Shown: one piece after another, positions 7,339 through 16,644 of the stretch
Position numbering within the stretch: the stretch's first letter is position 1
How the letters are laid out: the number at the start of each line of letters is the position of its first letter
Assembly (NCBI GenBank): GCA_046263755.1
Contig: JBJYZC010000013.1
Span: 26,002-90,001 of the forward strand
DNA from: Lachnocurva sp029100405
GTDB taxonomy: Bacteria; Bacillota; Clostridia; Lachnospirales; Lachnospiraceae
Direction of reading: 5' to 3'
DNA length: 64,000 nucleotides
The notes under the pieces: model-generated
What the model was told of the DNA's origin: nothing
Databases searched by the model: none
What the model saw: the letters and a program-made list of their open reading frames with translations, nothing else
Made by a program: the position numbers and the translations under genes

Positions 7339-8531
7339 TAAAGTGAGAAGAGTCGATCCAGAAGGACATTGGCAGCTTCTTCCTTCGACATGAGAGGAAG
7401 TTTTTCTTCCTTGTCCTTAGAGATCAGGGTCAGAATATTCGTATCCACACCAAAACCGGCACCGGCTTCTTTCAGGCTATTGGCAGCAATCAGGTCCAGA
7501 TTTTTTTTCTCCAGTTTTTTCCTTGAATTTTCCAGAAGATGTTCCGTCTCCATGGAGAAGCCGCAGAGAAGCTGGTGATAAGGCTTATGCCGGCCCAGCC
7601 ATTCCAGAATGTCTTTTGTTCCTTCCAGAGAAAGAGAGCTCAGGCTTTCCCCCTCTTTTTTCTTGATTTTATTGTCTGCTACCGAGGCCGGACGGAAGTC
7701 CGCCACGGCAGCGGCCATGATGACCGCATCCTGGGCACAGGCCCTTTGACTTACTGCATGAAACATTTCTTCTGCAGATTCGATCGGTATGCATTCGACA
7801 TAAGGGGAGGGTGTAAGTTCCGTAGGTCCGGAAACCAGAGTGACTCTTGCGCCACGGTCGGCTGCAATTTTTGCAATGGCATATCCCATGCGGCCGCTGG
7901 AATGATTGGTGAGATAGCGGACCGGATCCAAGGCCTCCCGGGTGGGGCCGGCCGAAACCAGGATCCTCTTTCCGGTCAGATCTTTTTGATAAGCGATGGC
8001 ATGTTCCAGAGCAAGGAAGAGTCGTTCCGGTGATGCCATCTTGCCCTTGCCGCTTGTCCCGCAGGCCAGATGTCCGCTGACCGGTTCGATGATCTCCCAG
8101 CCGTAGCCCCGTAAGAGATCCAGATTATGCTGAGTGACCGGATTCTCGTACATCCGGGTATTCATCGCCGGAGCAATCAGTTTGGGCCGGTCCATGGCAA
8201 GGATCGTCGTTGTCAGCATATCATCCGCCAGACCGTTTGCGAGCTTTGCAATGATATCGGCAGAGGCAGGGGCCACGAGAACGGCATCCGCCTTGTCGGA
8301 AAGAGCGATATGCTCGATCTCATAGGAATGCTGGCGGTCAAAGGTGTCCACGACGGTTCTCTGGTGAGTCAGGGCATCAAAAGTGAGCGGTGTCACAAAT
8401 TTTGCCGCATTTTCTGTCTCAATGACATTGACCAGGGCCCCGGCCTTCATCAGCATGGAGGCCAGATCACAGGTCTTATAGGCAGCAATGCCGCCGGTTA
8501 CACCGAGAAGGATATTCTTGCCTTGCAGCAT
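7338..8531 (-). CDS. coaBC: Bifunctional phosphopantothenoylcysteine decarboxylase / phosphopantothenate-cysteine ligase
   Basis: 397 residues, the usual length. The N-terminal flavoprotein half (CoaC) has the GGIAAYK start, the PAMNTRMYENPV motif and the catalytic Cys in GHLACGTSGKG. The C-terminal half (CoaB, from about 185) has the SAGPTRE start, HSSGRMG, and the VADFRP...NKIKKK ligase segment. It makes 4'-phosphopantetheine from 4'-phosphopantothenate and cysteine. It overlaps the end of coaX by 34 bases and follows it in the same operon. Confidence 0.96.
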   Translation of the reverse strand: MLQGKNILLGVTGGIAAYKTCDLASMLMKAGALVNVIETENAAKFVTPLTFDALTHQRTVVDTFDRQHSYEIEHIALSDKADAVLVAPASADIIAKLANGLADDMLTTTILAMDRPKLIAPAMNTRMYENPVTQHNLDLLRGYGWEIIEPVSGHLACGTSGKGKMASPERLFLALEHAIAYQKDLTGKRILVSAGPTREALDPVRYLTNHSSGRMGYAIAKIAADRGARVTLVSGPTELTPSPYVECIPIESAEEMFHAVSQRACAQDAVIMAAAVADFRPASVADNKIKKKEGESLSSLSLEGTKDILEWLGRHKPYHQLLCGFSMETEHLLENSRKKLEKKNLDLIAANSLKEAGAGFGVDTNILTLISKDKEEKLPLMSKEEAANVLLDRLFSL

Positions 8532-9319
8532 AGTTTTGAATTTTCTCCTTTCATCTGATAAAGAATCAAAAGCCCCTTTAGAAGAAGATCCGGATCATAG
8601 ATCACATCTGTCCGGATCCAGGGAAGCACCAGCTTCCCCAGACCTCCCGTGATCACTGTTTTTAAACCCGATAGCCCTGTCCTCTCCCGGAGCCGGTCTG
8701 TGACGGCTTCGATCCTTATGCCGCAAGCTGCGACGGTTCCGGAGAGCATATTCGACTTGGTGTCATGGCCCAATAGATCAAAAACCGGCTTCGGATCAAG
8801 ACGAGGCAGGCTGGCCGTATGCTCGGAGAGTGCCTCCAAACTTAGACCGATGCCGGGGCTAATCATCCCGCCGGCCAGGACTCCCTTTTCATCGACAAGT
8901 GTTAAGGTGGTTGCCGTGCCGAGATCAAAAACCGCGACCGGTTTTCCATAGAGTTTTATTGCAGCGGCCAGGTCGCAGATCCGGTCCATACCCAGGGCCC
9001 CGGTGTCATAAGACGAAGTATCAATGCCGCAGGGGCTGCCGGGATGCACTTCATAGGTCTCCCTGCCGGACAAATCCATGACGGCCTGTTTGATCAGGGG
9101 ATTCAGATCCGAAACGACAGAGGATAGGACAGCGCCTTCCAAGAGATGGGAATCTATGCTGTGTCTTCTTAAGATTGTTTCCAAAGCCCGGGCCAGGTCT
9201 ATATTTCCCCAAGGGTGACGGGTCGGGAGACGGTCGGTGAAGAGAAGCTTGTCGCCGGAAAAAAGCCCCAGGACGATATTGGTGTTTCCGACATCGATTG
9301 CAAGGATGGTCTGCTTCAT
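8498..9319 (-). CDS. coaX: Type III pantothenate kinase
   Basis: 273 residues. It has the ASKHA ATP-binding start (LAIDVGNTN, Asp9), the GMDR pantothenate-site motif, DLGTATT, and the GGMISPGI loop. It phosphorylates pantothenate in the first step of CoA synthesis and needs a monovalent cation. The last 18 or so residues run past the usual end and overlap the coaBC start, so translational coupling is likely. Its start overlaps the stop of the upstream ECF gene as ATGA. An AAATATAGACC word lies in the coding region (9196-9206). Confidence 0.95.
   Translation of the reverse strand: MKQTILAIDVGNTNIVLGLFSGDKLLFTDRLPTRHPWGNIDLARALETILRRHSIDSHLLEGAVLSSVVSDLNPLIKQAVMDLSGRETYEVHPGSPCGIDTSSYDTGALGMDRICDLAAAIKLYGKPVAVFDLGTATTLTLVDEKGVLAGGMISPGIGLSLEALSEHTASLPRLDPKPVFDLLGHDTKSNMLSGTVAACGIRIEAVTDRLRERTGLSGLKTVITGGLGKLVLPWIRTDVIYDPDLLLKGLLILYQMKGENSKLCCKARISFSV
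9196..9206 (-). repeat. AAATATAGACC word inside coaX
   Basis: Sense-strand copy coding for Asn-Ile-Asp; it uses the rare Ile codon ATA. Confidence 0.85.
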
Positions 9320-10005
9320 GATCTTTTCCGCAGGGCTTTGGTGAGAAGGAGACCGACGCTTCCGGAAAGGAGGCAGCCTACGACGGCTTCGATGACGCCC
9401 TGAACGCCGACCAGGGCAATGACGAAGGTCATGGGATTGTGGCTGCCGAGACCTTGGGCCATGTTTTGGATGTAGTCACTCTGATAGAAGAAGAGGATCA
9501 GAGAAGTCATGAAGAAGAGGGTGTTCAGCAGGGGAGCAGCAAGGCCGGTCAGATAATAGGCGATGTTTCCGATGTGAAGCTTCTCTTTCAGGGCATAGAA
9601 GATGAGGCCGGTGCAGAGACCATCGAGGATCCGGGCAATGACGGCTGTCACAAAGACGCCGGCAGGACCGACCGGACGGATGGCAAAGAGGGTGGACAAA
9701 AGGCCGCTGGTTCCGGTCAGGGCGTTCAGGAAACTGGTCAGACCGAAGACGGTGCCACAGATTGCTGCGCCGGCGGGGCCAATGGTCATGGCTCCGATCG
9801 CTACGGGAATGGTGACCAGGGAGACACTGAGGAAGGGTGTCCGGATGGTTCCGAGTGGAGTTGTGCCCATGAGGATGGTGATCGCGATCAAAAGAGCGGT
9901 CTTCACCATGAAGTCTGTCTTCGGCCGGATGTTAGTATCCTTTTTTGTGGATAGACTGCCTTGGGAAGAAGGATTCTGTGAATAGTTAGAAAATTGATTA
10001 GCCAT
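9316..10005 (-). CDS. panT: ECF transporter S component, probably for pantothenate
   Basis: 229 residues with about six membrane segments after a polar N-terminal stretch (1-30). The RTPF...VSLVTIPVAIGAMTIGPAGA segment is typical of ECF-type substrate-binding subunits. It would bind the vitamin and work with shared EcfA1A2T modules encoded elsewhere. Pantothenate is inferred from the coaX-coaBC operon it heads. The Met at 10005 is preferred over an earlier Met because AAGGAG stands 7-8 bases before it. It overlaps coaX by 4 bases. Confidence 0.8.
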   Translation of the reverse strand: MANQFSNYSQNPSSQGSLSTKKDTNIRPKTDFMVKTALLIAITILMGTTPLGTIRTPFLSVSLVTIPVAIGAMTIGPAGAAICGTVFGLTSFLNALTGTSGLLSTLFAIRPVGPAGVFVTAVIARILDGLCTGLIFYALKEKLHIGNIAYYLTGLAAPLLNTLFFMTSLILFFYQSDYIQNMAQGLGSHNPMTFVIALVGVQGVIEAVVGCLLSGSVGLLLTKALRKRS

Positions 10006-10377
10006 GATCTGCTCCTTTCTGTTCGAAAATGGCATAAATGCAGAAAGAGAGCTGGAGGCCAGAAACAAAGATATGAAAAAATCTGTCATTCAAGTTCACC
10101 TTCTGCTGCTGTTCCGGCTCAACCGGATATAGCGCAGTTACTAAAACTTCGAAAATATTATGGCACAAATCTTACGACTTGCAAGAAGTTTTTTGTGGTA
10201 ACATCAAAAAAGGTTTGGACATTCGCGTGAGAATGGGGAAATGAAAATAATATGCTTCTTGGGCCTTCCCCATGTTTGGAAGGGATAAATTGTGGTAGAA
10301 TAAATTCGCTCTTCTGCCGGGGAGATGGCAGAAGAGATCTATTAGAATTCCCAAATAGATAGTAAAGAGAGTTTAAG
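10006..10377. other. Divergent intergenic region panT / aspartokinase
   Basis: Two divergent promoters must lie here; none is convincing by eye. A 10-bp hairpin, CTCTTCTGCC / GGCAGAAGAG, is at 10309-10336 in the probable leader of the aspartokinase gene. The region is too short and lacks the conserved features needed to call a lysine riboswitch. Confidence 0.45.
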
Positions 10378-11691
10378 ATGAAAACAATTGTTGCAAAATT
10401 TGGCGGGACATCGCTTGCGGATGCGAATCAGTTTCGAAAGGTGAAGGAAATCATTGAAAGGGACAAGGCCCGCCGTTATATTGTGGTTTCCGCGCCCGGA
10501 AAGCGTTTTTCGGATGATATCAAGGTGACGGATCTTCTGATCAGATGCTATGAGAATGCCGTGAATCATCGGCCGGTTGGCGAAGTTCTGACTGAGGTCC
10601 GGGATCGGTTTTATGAGATCATCCGTGATCTTGGTTTACATTTCCCCATCGATGAGGAAATGGAGATCATACGTCGAAATCTGCAGAAGAAGCCGGAACT
10701 GGACTATATGGCCAGCAGGGGAGAATATCTGAATGCGCAAATTATGGCGGAATATCTCGGATTCACTTTTGTGGACCCGGCCTGGTCGGTCTGCTTCTTT
10801 TCGGATGGTCAGCTGGATCCTGTCACGACGCAGAGGGCAATGGCTGCGGCCCTGCATCCTTTGGATCGGGCGGTGATCGCCGGATTTTATGGGGCGGATG
10901 CAGATGGAAGGATCCATACTCTGTCCAGGGGCGGGTCCGATATTTCCGGAAGCCTCGTGGCTAAGGCTGTTAAGGCGGATCTCTATGAAAATTGGACGGA
11001 TGTTTCAGGGCTCAAGGCTGCGGATCCGCGAATCGTTGCTGAGCCGCGGACCGTGGATTATCTGAGCTATCGGGAACTTCGGGCCTTGTCTTATATGGGG
11101 GCTTCGGTTCTTCATACGGATGCTGTTCTGCCGGCTTCGGAGCTTTCGATTCCCATCAATATTCGGAATACGAATGCGCCGGAAGACAGCGGGACCATGA
11201 TTGTCCGGCATTTTCCTTCGTCTATGCAGAAGTATCCTGTGGTCGGGGTGGCCGGACGCCCGGGTATGACAGTTCTCCAGGTGGAGAAAGTCATGGTGAG
11301 TGACGGGGCCGGTTTCAGTGCCATTCTTCTGGATCTCTTGAAGAAACGGGATCTGCCTTTCGAGCAGTGTCTGACCGGTATTGATACGGTGACTCTGATC
11401 ATTCGGTCTGACCTTCTCACATCCTGTAAGGAGGAACTGCTTTCGGAGATCCGAGAAACCCTGCATCCCGATTATCTAGGTGTCTTTGAGCATCTGTCGG
11501 TGATTGCCGTTGTCGGTGAGAAGGATCCCGGATCGATTGCCAATGTCAAGGTCTTGAATTCCCTTGCCCGTGCCGGGATTGAGATTGATACAATCAATCA
11601 GGGAGCAGGGAAACTGAACCTCTTGATCGGTGTGCCGGAAGACCGCTACGAAGATGCAATCCGGGCCATCTATGGGGCGATAGAATCTTGA
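10378..11691 (+). CDS. lysC: Aspartate kinase
   Basis: 437 residues. The N-terminal kinase domain has KFGGTSLAD (8-16), the SRGGSDISG substrate loop and the YENWTDVSG segment. Two ACT regulatory domains follow (about 300-437), where lysine or threonine would bind. It makes aspartyl phosphate, the entry to lysine, threonine and methionine synthesis. It is a monocistronic gene by position, with a leader hairpin upstream and a repeat array downstream. The sequence does not show which amino acid inhibits it, so the symbol is generic. Confidence 0.93.
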   Translation: MKTIVAKFGGTSLADANQFRKVKEIIERDKARRYIVVSAPGKRFSDDIKVTDLLIRCYENAVNHRPVGEVLTEVRDRFYEIIRDLGLHFPIDEEMEIIRRNLQKKPELDYMASRGEYLNAQIMAEYLGFTFVDPAWSVCFFSDGQLDPVTTQRAMAAALHPLDRAVIAGFYGADADGRIHTLSRGGSDISGSLVAKAVKADLYENWTDVSGLKAADPRIVAEPRTVDYLSYRELRALSYMGASVLHTDAVLPASELSIPINIRNTNAPEDSGTMIVRHFPSSMQKYPVVGVAGRPGMTVLQVEKVMVSDGAGFSAILLDLLKKRDLPFEQCLTGIDTVTLIIRSDLLTSCKEELLSEIRETLHPDYLGVFEHLSVIAVVGEKDPGSIANVKVLNSLARAGIEIDTINQGAGKLNLLIGVPEDRYEDAIRAIYGAIES

Positions 11692-11895
11692 TGGGGGATA
11701 GATAAGAGGACGGCAATCTGCTTTCTTGAGCGATCATTTATTTGCTTTTTCATGGAAAAGAAAAAAGATTCTGGGGCGGAAAGATTCTGGAGCGGATATC
11801 GAGATGATCATAAGGATGGATCCATTTTTGACATGGGCTGACGGCACAGAAGTTGTGCACTCGGAAAGGTTGGATCCAAGTGCCATTCGAGACAT

Positions 11896-12194
11896 ATTCG
11901 ATATACAAAATCTTTTTTAAATGATGCGCCTTTCCATGGCGAAAAGCACCCTTTCAGAGGGCGAATATTCGATATATAGAATCTTTTTTAAATGATGCGC
12001 CTTTCCATGGCGAAAAGCACCCTTTCAGAGGGCAAATATTCGATATACAAAATCTTTTTGAAATCATGCTATAAAAACACACTAAAAACACGCATGGTTT
12101 GAAAAAGATTTGATATATCGAACAACCAGGCCAAATTCTAGCCACCGAAACACTAAAAACACGCATGGTTTTAAAAAGATTCTATATATCGAAT
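11896..12194. repeat. Family A repeat array 1 (3 forward + 2 reverse units, 71-bp period)
   Basis: Forward units begin ATTCGATATA at 11896, 11967 and 12038; reverse units end near 12122 and 12194. The steps are 71 bp. The forward linkers contain CCATGG and the small hairpin CCCTTTCAGAGGG. The third forward and first reverse unit face each other as a central palindrome. It fills most of the gap between aspartokinase and feoA. I see no gene in 11692-11895. Confidence 0.9.
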
Positions 12195-12369
12195 AAACAG
12201 GCCAAATCCAGGTTGCTTGGAAAGAAACCGCACATCAGACATGGTCGTTTCTGATATCTGCAAGTATCATAATAGAGATCAGTTTTAGAATCTGTCCGGT
12301 ACGACGGCAAAGAAAAAGTATTTTCCACTTGCATGTCGCTGTAAGATGGTTTAAACTAATGTCCGGTGG

Positions 12370-12387
12370 TTAGATTTATCTATCTAA
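12370..12387. promoter_or_regulatory. Candidate iron-regulator (DtxR-type) operator upstream of feoA
   Basis: TTAGAT and ATCTAA form a perfect 6-bp inverted repeat around TTATCT. Size and TTAG/CTAA tips resemble DtxR/IdeR boxes. It is 98 bp upstream of the first feoA, and a DtxR-family gene lies at 15881-16288. Confidence 0.5.
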
Positions 12388-12484
12388 GCTTACAAAAGGA
12401 TAACCATCAGAAGAAATATGTAAATACTAACTGCATCATCTTATGGTGTAAGTAACAGAAGTGACTAGAAAGAAGGAAATGATA

Positions 12485-12706
12485 ATGCTGCCTCTTTCCA
12501 TGGCGAAAGCCGGAGAAAAATGTATGGTTGCCCGAATCGGCGGAAGTCCGGATGTGAAGAAACACCTGGAAGATCTGGGATTTGTTGTCGGCAGTGAGAT
12601 TCAGATCGTTTCAACACCTGGGAATGGAAATATGATTGCCAAGGTAAAGGACGCCAGACTAGCCCTTACAAAAGAAATGACGAAAAGAATCATGGTAACG
12701 ATGTAG
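12485..12706 (+). CDS. feoA: FeoA domain protein (first copy)
   Basis: 73 residues, an SH3-like FeoA fold: MLPLSMAKAGEKC start, the LGFVVGSEIQIV core and the final VARL-like strand. FeoA proteins help the FeoB ferrous iron transporter. The ATG at 12485 is chosen because AGAAGGAA lies at the right distance; an upstream GTG would add eight residues. It is separated from the second feoA by 262 bp of AT-rich DNA, so it may have its own regulation. Confidence 0.9.
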   Translation: MLPLSMAKAGEKCMVARIGGSPDVKKHLEDLGFVVGSEIQIVSTPGNGNMIAKVKDARLALTKEMTKRIMVTM

Positions 12707-12968
12707 AGATTCCTATATATTATTATAATTCTTTATTTTTTTGTCATAGGTTAGATATATATAACAAAAGTTCAATTACATTACACTAAACTATATTGCT
12801 TAAAATATATTTTAACAACAAAAAAGAGAGAAAAGATCACAAATTTCCATATAACAAAAGAGATACCGGAACAACATATCAAAGAAAACATATAAAAGAT
12901 ACTCATAAAGGCTGTTACTCCGGTGATTTGCCGGCGTTCAGAATATATCGATAGCGAGGAGAAAAAGC

Positions 12969-13190
12969 ATGAAAACATTAAGAGATGTGCAAATTGGTGA
13001 GACTTCCACTGTGGTGAAAATCCATGGCAGCGGTGCTTTGAAGCGCCGGATCATGGACATGGGCATCACGAAGGGAACAGAAATTTCGGTCCGAAAGGTG
13101 GCTCCGCTTGGGGATCCCATTGAGGTGACCGTTCGGGGCTACGAGCTTTCGATACGAAAAGATGATGCGGATATTTTGGAGATGGCCTAA
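12969..13190 (+). CDS. feoA: FeoA domain protein (second copy)
   Basis: 73 residues with the conserved G-x-LKRRIMDMGITKGTEI segment and the GDPIEVTVRGYELSIRK strand, closer to canonical FeoA than the first copy. It lies 52 bp before feoB with a good ribosome site (GCGAGGAG), so these two form the core feo operon. It probably acts as a cytosolic partner of FeoB. Confidence 0.95.
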   Translation: MKTLRDVQIGETSTVVKIHGSGALKRRIMDMGITKGTEISVRKVAPLGDPIEVTVRGYELSIRKDDADILEMA

Positions 13191-13242
13191 ATTTCATCAG
13201 AAATTATAAACTTAGGAGATGTTAGAAGAGAGGTAGGCAGAT

Positions 13243-15378
13243 ATGGCAATGAAAATTGCACTGGCGGGAAATCCGAATTGCGGTAAAACGACCCTTTTCA
13301 ATGATCTGACAGGGAGCACCCAATATGTCGGTAACTGGCCCGGCGTTACGGTAGAGAAGAAGGAAGGACGCCTGATCGGACACAAGGATGTCATTATTCA
13401 GGACCTTCCGGGGATCTATTCCCTGAGCCCGTATACCCTGGAGGAGGTCGTCTCCCGGAATTATCTCGTCAATGAAAAACCGGATGTGATTCTGAATATC
13501 GTTGATGCGACCAATATCGAGAGAAATCTCTATCTGACCACACAGCTGGTGGAGATCGGTATACCGGTTGTGCTGGCCTTCAATATGATGGATCTGGTTA
13601 AGAAAAAGGGCGACAAGATCGATACGAAGAAGCTGGGACAGGAATTGGGCTGCGAGACCATCGAAATCAGCGCCCTGCATTCTGAGAATACCAGAAAGGC
13701 AGCGGAGCTTGCCATTCAATATGCAGATAAGAAAAAGAAAGACCTGCCCCATGTATTTACCGGAAGCGTTGAACATGCTCTGGCTCATATCGAAGAGTCG
13801 ATCGAAAATCTGGTGCCAAAGGAACAGCTTCGCTGGTACGCGGTCAAACTTTTTGAAAGAGATCAGAAGGCAACGGAAAATCTGCAGCTTTCAGAGGATT
13901 TATTAAAGCATATCGATTCGCATATCAAAGATTGCGAAGAGGAAATGGATGATGATGCAGAAAGCATTATCACAAATCAGCGCTATACTTATATCCAGAA
14001 GCTGGTTTCCGATTCCGTGAAGAAGGCCGGCGTGAAAGGCGAACTGACAACATCGGATAAGATCGATCGGATTGTTACCAATCGTTTTCTGGCCCTTCCG
14101 ATCTTTGCCTTGATCATGTGGGGCGTCTATTATGTATCCGTGACGACGATCGGATCTCAACTTACGGACTGGACGAATGACGTTTTCTTTGGAACCTGGA
14201 TCACCAATGGGGCAAGAGCAGGACTGGAGGCAGTCGGTGCATCCGCTCCGGTCATCAGTTTGCTTGTGGATGGTGTCATAAACGGTGTCGGTACTGTCCT
14301 TGGCTTTGTTCCGCAGATGATCATCCTTTTCCTCTGTCTGTCTATTCTGGAGGATTCAGGTTATATGGCGCGTGTTGCCTTCATCATGGACCGGATCTTC
14401 CGAAAATTCGGTCTCTCCGGAAAGTCCTTCATTCCCATGCTGATTGGCACCGGCTGCGGTGTTCCGGCAATTATGGCTTCCCGTACGATAGAGAATGAAA
14501 AAGACCGTCGGATGACGATTCTCCTCTCCACTTTCATGCCTTGCGGAGCCAAGATGGAAATTGTTGCCATGATGACCATGGTATGCTTTCCCGGCAGTAT
14601 CTTTGTTGCACCTGGCATGTATTTCCTGGGTCTCGGTATTGTCGTTTTGTCCGGTATTGCTTTAAAGAAGACCAAATACTTCTCCGGAGATCCGGCGCCC
14701 TTCGTTATGGAGCTTCCTGCTTATCACGTTCCAACGGTAAAAGGTGTTCTGATCCATGTCTGGGAGAGGACCAAAGCCTTCATGATCAAGGCAGGCACCA
14801 TTATTTTTGCAATGTGTATCGTGATATGGCTTCTTATGCACTTCGGCCCGAGTGGTTTCCTTGCGGAAGATATTGATCACTCTTTTCTCCGCTATATCGG
14901 CGAAGGCCTGGCCTGGATCTTCAAACCGCTTGGCTTCGGAACCTGGCAGGGTGCTGTTGCATCGGTTTCTGCGGAAGTTGCCAAGGAGCAGGCAACCGCT
15001 ACCCTTGGAATCCTTGCCCATGCAGCAAGTGACAGCAGCAAAGATGTTGCAACTGCAATCAATCATCTCTTTGGAGGAAGCAAGCTGGTTGGTATGAGTT
15101 TCCTTCTCTTCAATATTTTCGACGCGCCCTGCATGGTTGCCATTGCAACCGCCTTCCGTGAGCAGGGCAGCAAGAAATGGGGCTGGATCACTTTCGGCTA
15201 TCAGATGTTGATGGGTTACTGCCTGTCCCTGTGTGTCTTCCAGATCGGCTCTCTGGTCAGCGGAGCCTTTACGGTCGGAACTGTAGTTGCGATTGCACTT
15301 ATGGTCATTGCTGCTTACTTCATCTGCCGGCCCAACCCTTATAAAAAGTCTGCTGTCGGCCGTTTCAGTGAGGCTTGA
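13243..15378 (+). CDS. feoB: Ferrous iron transport protein B
   Basis: 711 residues. The N-terminal G domain has G1 GNPNCGKTT (9-17), the G3 DLPGIYSL region and G4 NMMD; a helical linker follows (about 175-270). The membrane part has the paired gate motifs, including CGVPAIMASRTI, and about ten membrane segments. It imports Fe2+ across the cytoplasmic membrane under anaerobic conditions. It follows feoA directly. No FeoC is seen downstream. Confidence 0.97.
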   Translation: MAMKIALAGNPNCGKTTLFNDLTGSTQYVGNWPGVTVEKKEGRLIGHKDVIIQDLPGIYSLSPYTLEEVVSRNYLVNEKPDVILNIVDATNIERNLYLTTQLVEIGIPVVLAFNMMDLVKKKGDKIDTKKLGQELGCETIEISALHSENTRKAAELAIQYADKKKKDLPHVFTGSVEHALAHIEESIENLVPKEQLRWYAVKLFERDQKATENLQLSEDLLKHIDSHIKDCEEEMDDDAESIITNQRYTYIQKLVSDSVKKAGVKGELTTSDKIDRIVTNRFLALPIFALIMWGVYYVSVTTIGSQLTDWTNDVFFGTWITNGARAGLEAVGASAPVISLLVDGVINGVGTVLGFVPQMIILFLCLSILEDSGYMARVAFIMDRIFRKFGLSGKSFIPMLIGTGCGVPAIMASRTIENEKDRRMTILLSTFMPCGAKMEIVAMMTMVCFPGSIFVAPGMYFLGLGIVVLSGIALKKTKYFSGDPAPFVMELPAYHVPTVKGVLIHVWERTKAFMIKAGTIIFAMCIVIWLLMHFGPSGFLAEDIDHSFLRYIGEGLAWIFKPLGFGTWQGAVASVSAEVAKEQATATLGILAHAASDSSKDVATAINHLFGGSKLVGMSFLLFNIFDAPCMVAIATAFREQGSKKWGWITFGYQMLMGYCLSLCVFQIGSLVSGAFTVGTVVAIALMVIAAYFICRPNPYKKSAVGRFSEA

Positions 15379-15466
15379 GTACAATTATGAAGGGTGGAAG
15401 TGTCAACGGCTGAGCCCTTTCGAACGTATTGGGCTGAGCTTATTTTGGGGCAAGTGAAATCAGAAA

Positions 15467-15527
15467 CGAAATCAGCGGATTCATCTTCCGGAATTTGAAG
15501 GAAAATGAGATCTGCTGATTCGTTTTT
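15467..15527 (+). terminator. Terminator after feoB
   Basis: AATCAGCGGAT near 15469-15480 pairs with ATCTGCTGATT at 15510-15520 (one G-T pair), followed by CGTTTTT. The loop is about 30 bases. Confidence 0.7.
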
Positions 15528-15531
15528 GATA

Positions 15532-15542
15532 AAATGTAGACC
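15532..15542 (+). repeat. AAATGTAGACC word between the feoB terminator and the HMA gene
   Basis: Lies 5 bases past the T-run of the feoB terminator and 17 bases before the next start codon. Confidence 0.8.
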
Positions 15543-15559
15543 AAAGAAAGGAAATTGCT

Positions 15560-15811
15560 ATGTACAAAACAGTTGTAAAGATCGAAGGTATGGCCTGTGG
15601 AATGTGCGAATCCCATATCAATGATGCCATTCGAAAAAACTTTTCGAATGCGAAGAAAGTGACATCTTCCCACAGAAAGGGAGAGGCAAGTTTTCTTACG
15701 GAAGATGCTGTTGATGCAGATCGAATGAAAGCGGTCATTGAGGATACCGGTTATCATTTTAAAGGAATTCAGTCCGAACCCTATGTGAAAAAGGGACTTT
15801 TTAGGAGATGA
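15560..15811 (+). CDS. Small heavy-metal-associated (HMA) domain protein
   Basis: 83 residues. The ferredoxin-like HMA fold begins VVKIEGMACGMCESHI, with the metal-binding pair Cys13 and Cys16. The sequence resembles CopZ-type copper chaperones, but no copper ATPase is nearby. Its place between feoB and a DtxR regulator suggests it belongs to the iron block or feeds a metal exporter elsewhere. The last ten residues are basic. The ribosome site is AAAGAAAGGA. Confidence 0.82.
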   Translation: MYKTVVKIEGMACGMCESHINDAIRKNFSNAKKVTSSHRKGEASFLTEDAVDADRMKAVIEDTGYHFKGIQSEPYVKKGLFRR

Positions 15812-15880
15812 TCCTTGTTCCGGTAAAATGGAATTGTACTATTTGAAAAACATTCGATTAATGGACGAGCCAGACGGAAG

Positions 15881-16288
15881 TTAGAAATTCATATTTTCCA
15901 GCTTATCACTTAAAACCAGGGATTTCAGGGCCTGGAAGGATTCTTCAGAGAGATCATGCTCCACCTTACAGGCATCTGTCTGGGCCTGGTCTGCATTTAC
16001 TCCAAGGGAAGTGAGAAGCTGTGTCAGGATCTGATGACGGTCCAGGGTGCGTTCGGCAATGGCTCTTCCCTCTTCGGTCAGGACCAGCATACCGGCGTGG
16101 TCGGTTGTGATGTAATTCTTTTCCTTCAGACGCTTCGTCGTATAGGTGACGCTGGGCTTGGACACCTCGAGAAGGTCTGCAACATCAATCGAACGGACAT
16201 AGCCTTGCTTCTGGAAAATCTCAAGAATTGCTTCCAGGTAATCTTCCGTTGTTTTCTGGGTCCCATTATTTTCATCAGTTCTTCTCAT
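15881..16288 (-). CDS. DtxR-family metal-dependent repressor
   Basis: 135 residues. A winged helix occupies 12-75 (VADLLEVSKPSVTYTTKRLKEK) and the metal-binding dimerisation domain follows. Candidate ligands: Asp16 and Glu19 as in MntR, but Cys107-x2-Glu110-His111 as in the iron sensors DtxR/IdeR, plus His85. There is no SH3 domain, so length is MntR-like. Facing the feo block, it is the obvious regulator of feoA and feoB. The start has AGAAGGGA about 12 bases upstream, a little far. Confidence 0.88.
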   Translation of the reverse strand: MRRTDENNGTQKTTEDYLEAILEIFQKQGYVRSIDVADLLEVSKPSVTYTTKRLKEKNYITTDHAGMLVLTEEGRAIAERTLDRHQILTQLLTSLGVNADQAQTDACKVEHDLSEESFQALKSLVLSDKLENMNF

Positions 16289-16472
16289 ATCAATATCATA
16301 TCCCTTCTCAAGTTGATTTTTTAATTAAAATTAGATACATATTACCACAGTATAGGATAATTGTGAAGTGGGGGTCTTGCGAAAGACCTTGTAAAGGAAC
16401 AGTTGATGGTCTTTCACATGAGGACCTCTTGTTTGGTAGGGTATTTCTTTTATCCAAAATCTTCGTAGAAAA
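16289..16472. other. Intergenic stretch before the tnpB-only element
   Basis: Holds the promoter side of the DtxR gene; TTAGATACATATTA near 16332 resembles half of the feoA operator and could be an autoregulatory site. The left end of the tnpB element lies somewhere in 16380-16472. Confidence 0.35.
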
Positions 16473-16644
16473 CCCCTACCTCTAAGCGAAGTGTAGGTAG
16501 GGGATGAATACGTTTGTTCACAAAATATTAAAGGTAACAGATTTTGCTAACATTTTACTGTGTGCTTATACTTTTGGTAAAATACACGCTATAATGTATA
16601 TACAGGAAATCCTATTTCCGAGTCTTTAGAAAGGAGAAAACTGT

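Noticed and set aside
10100..10377. Lysine riboswitch before aspartokinase
   Set aside because: Only one simple 10-bp hairpin is visible; the multi-helix junction and conserved lysine-riboswitch segments are not.
11726..11920. 64-codon plus-strand open frame after aspartokinase
   Set aside because: No ribosome site or family match, and its end runs into repeat array 1.
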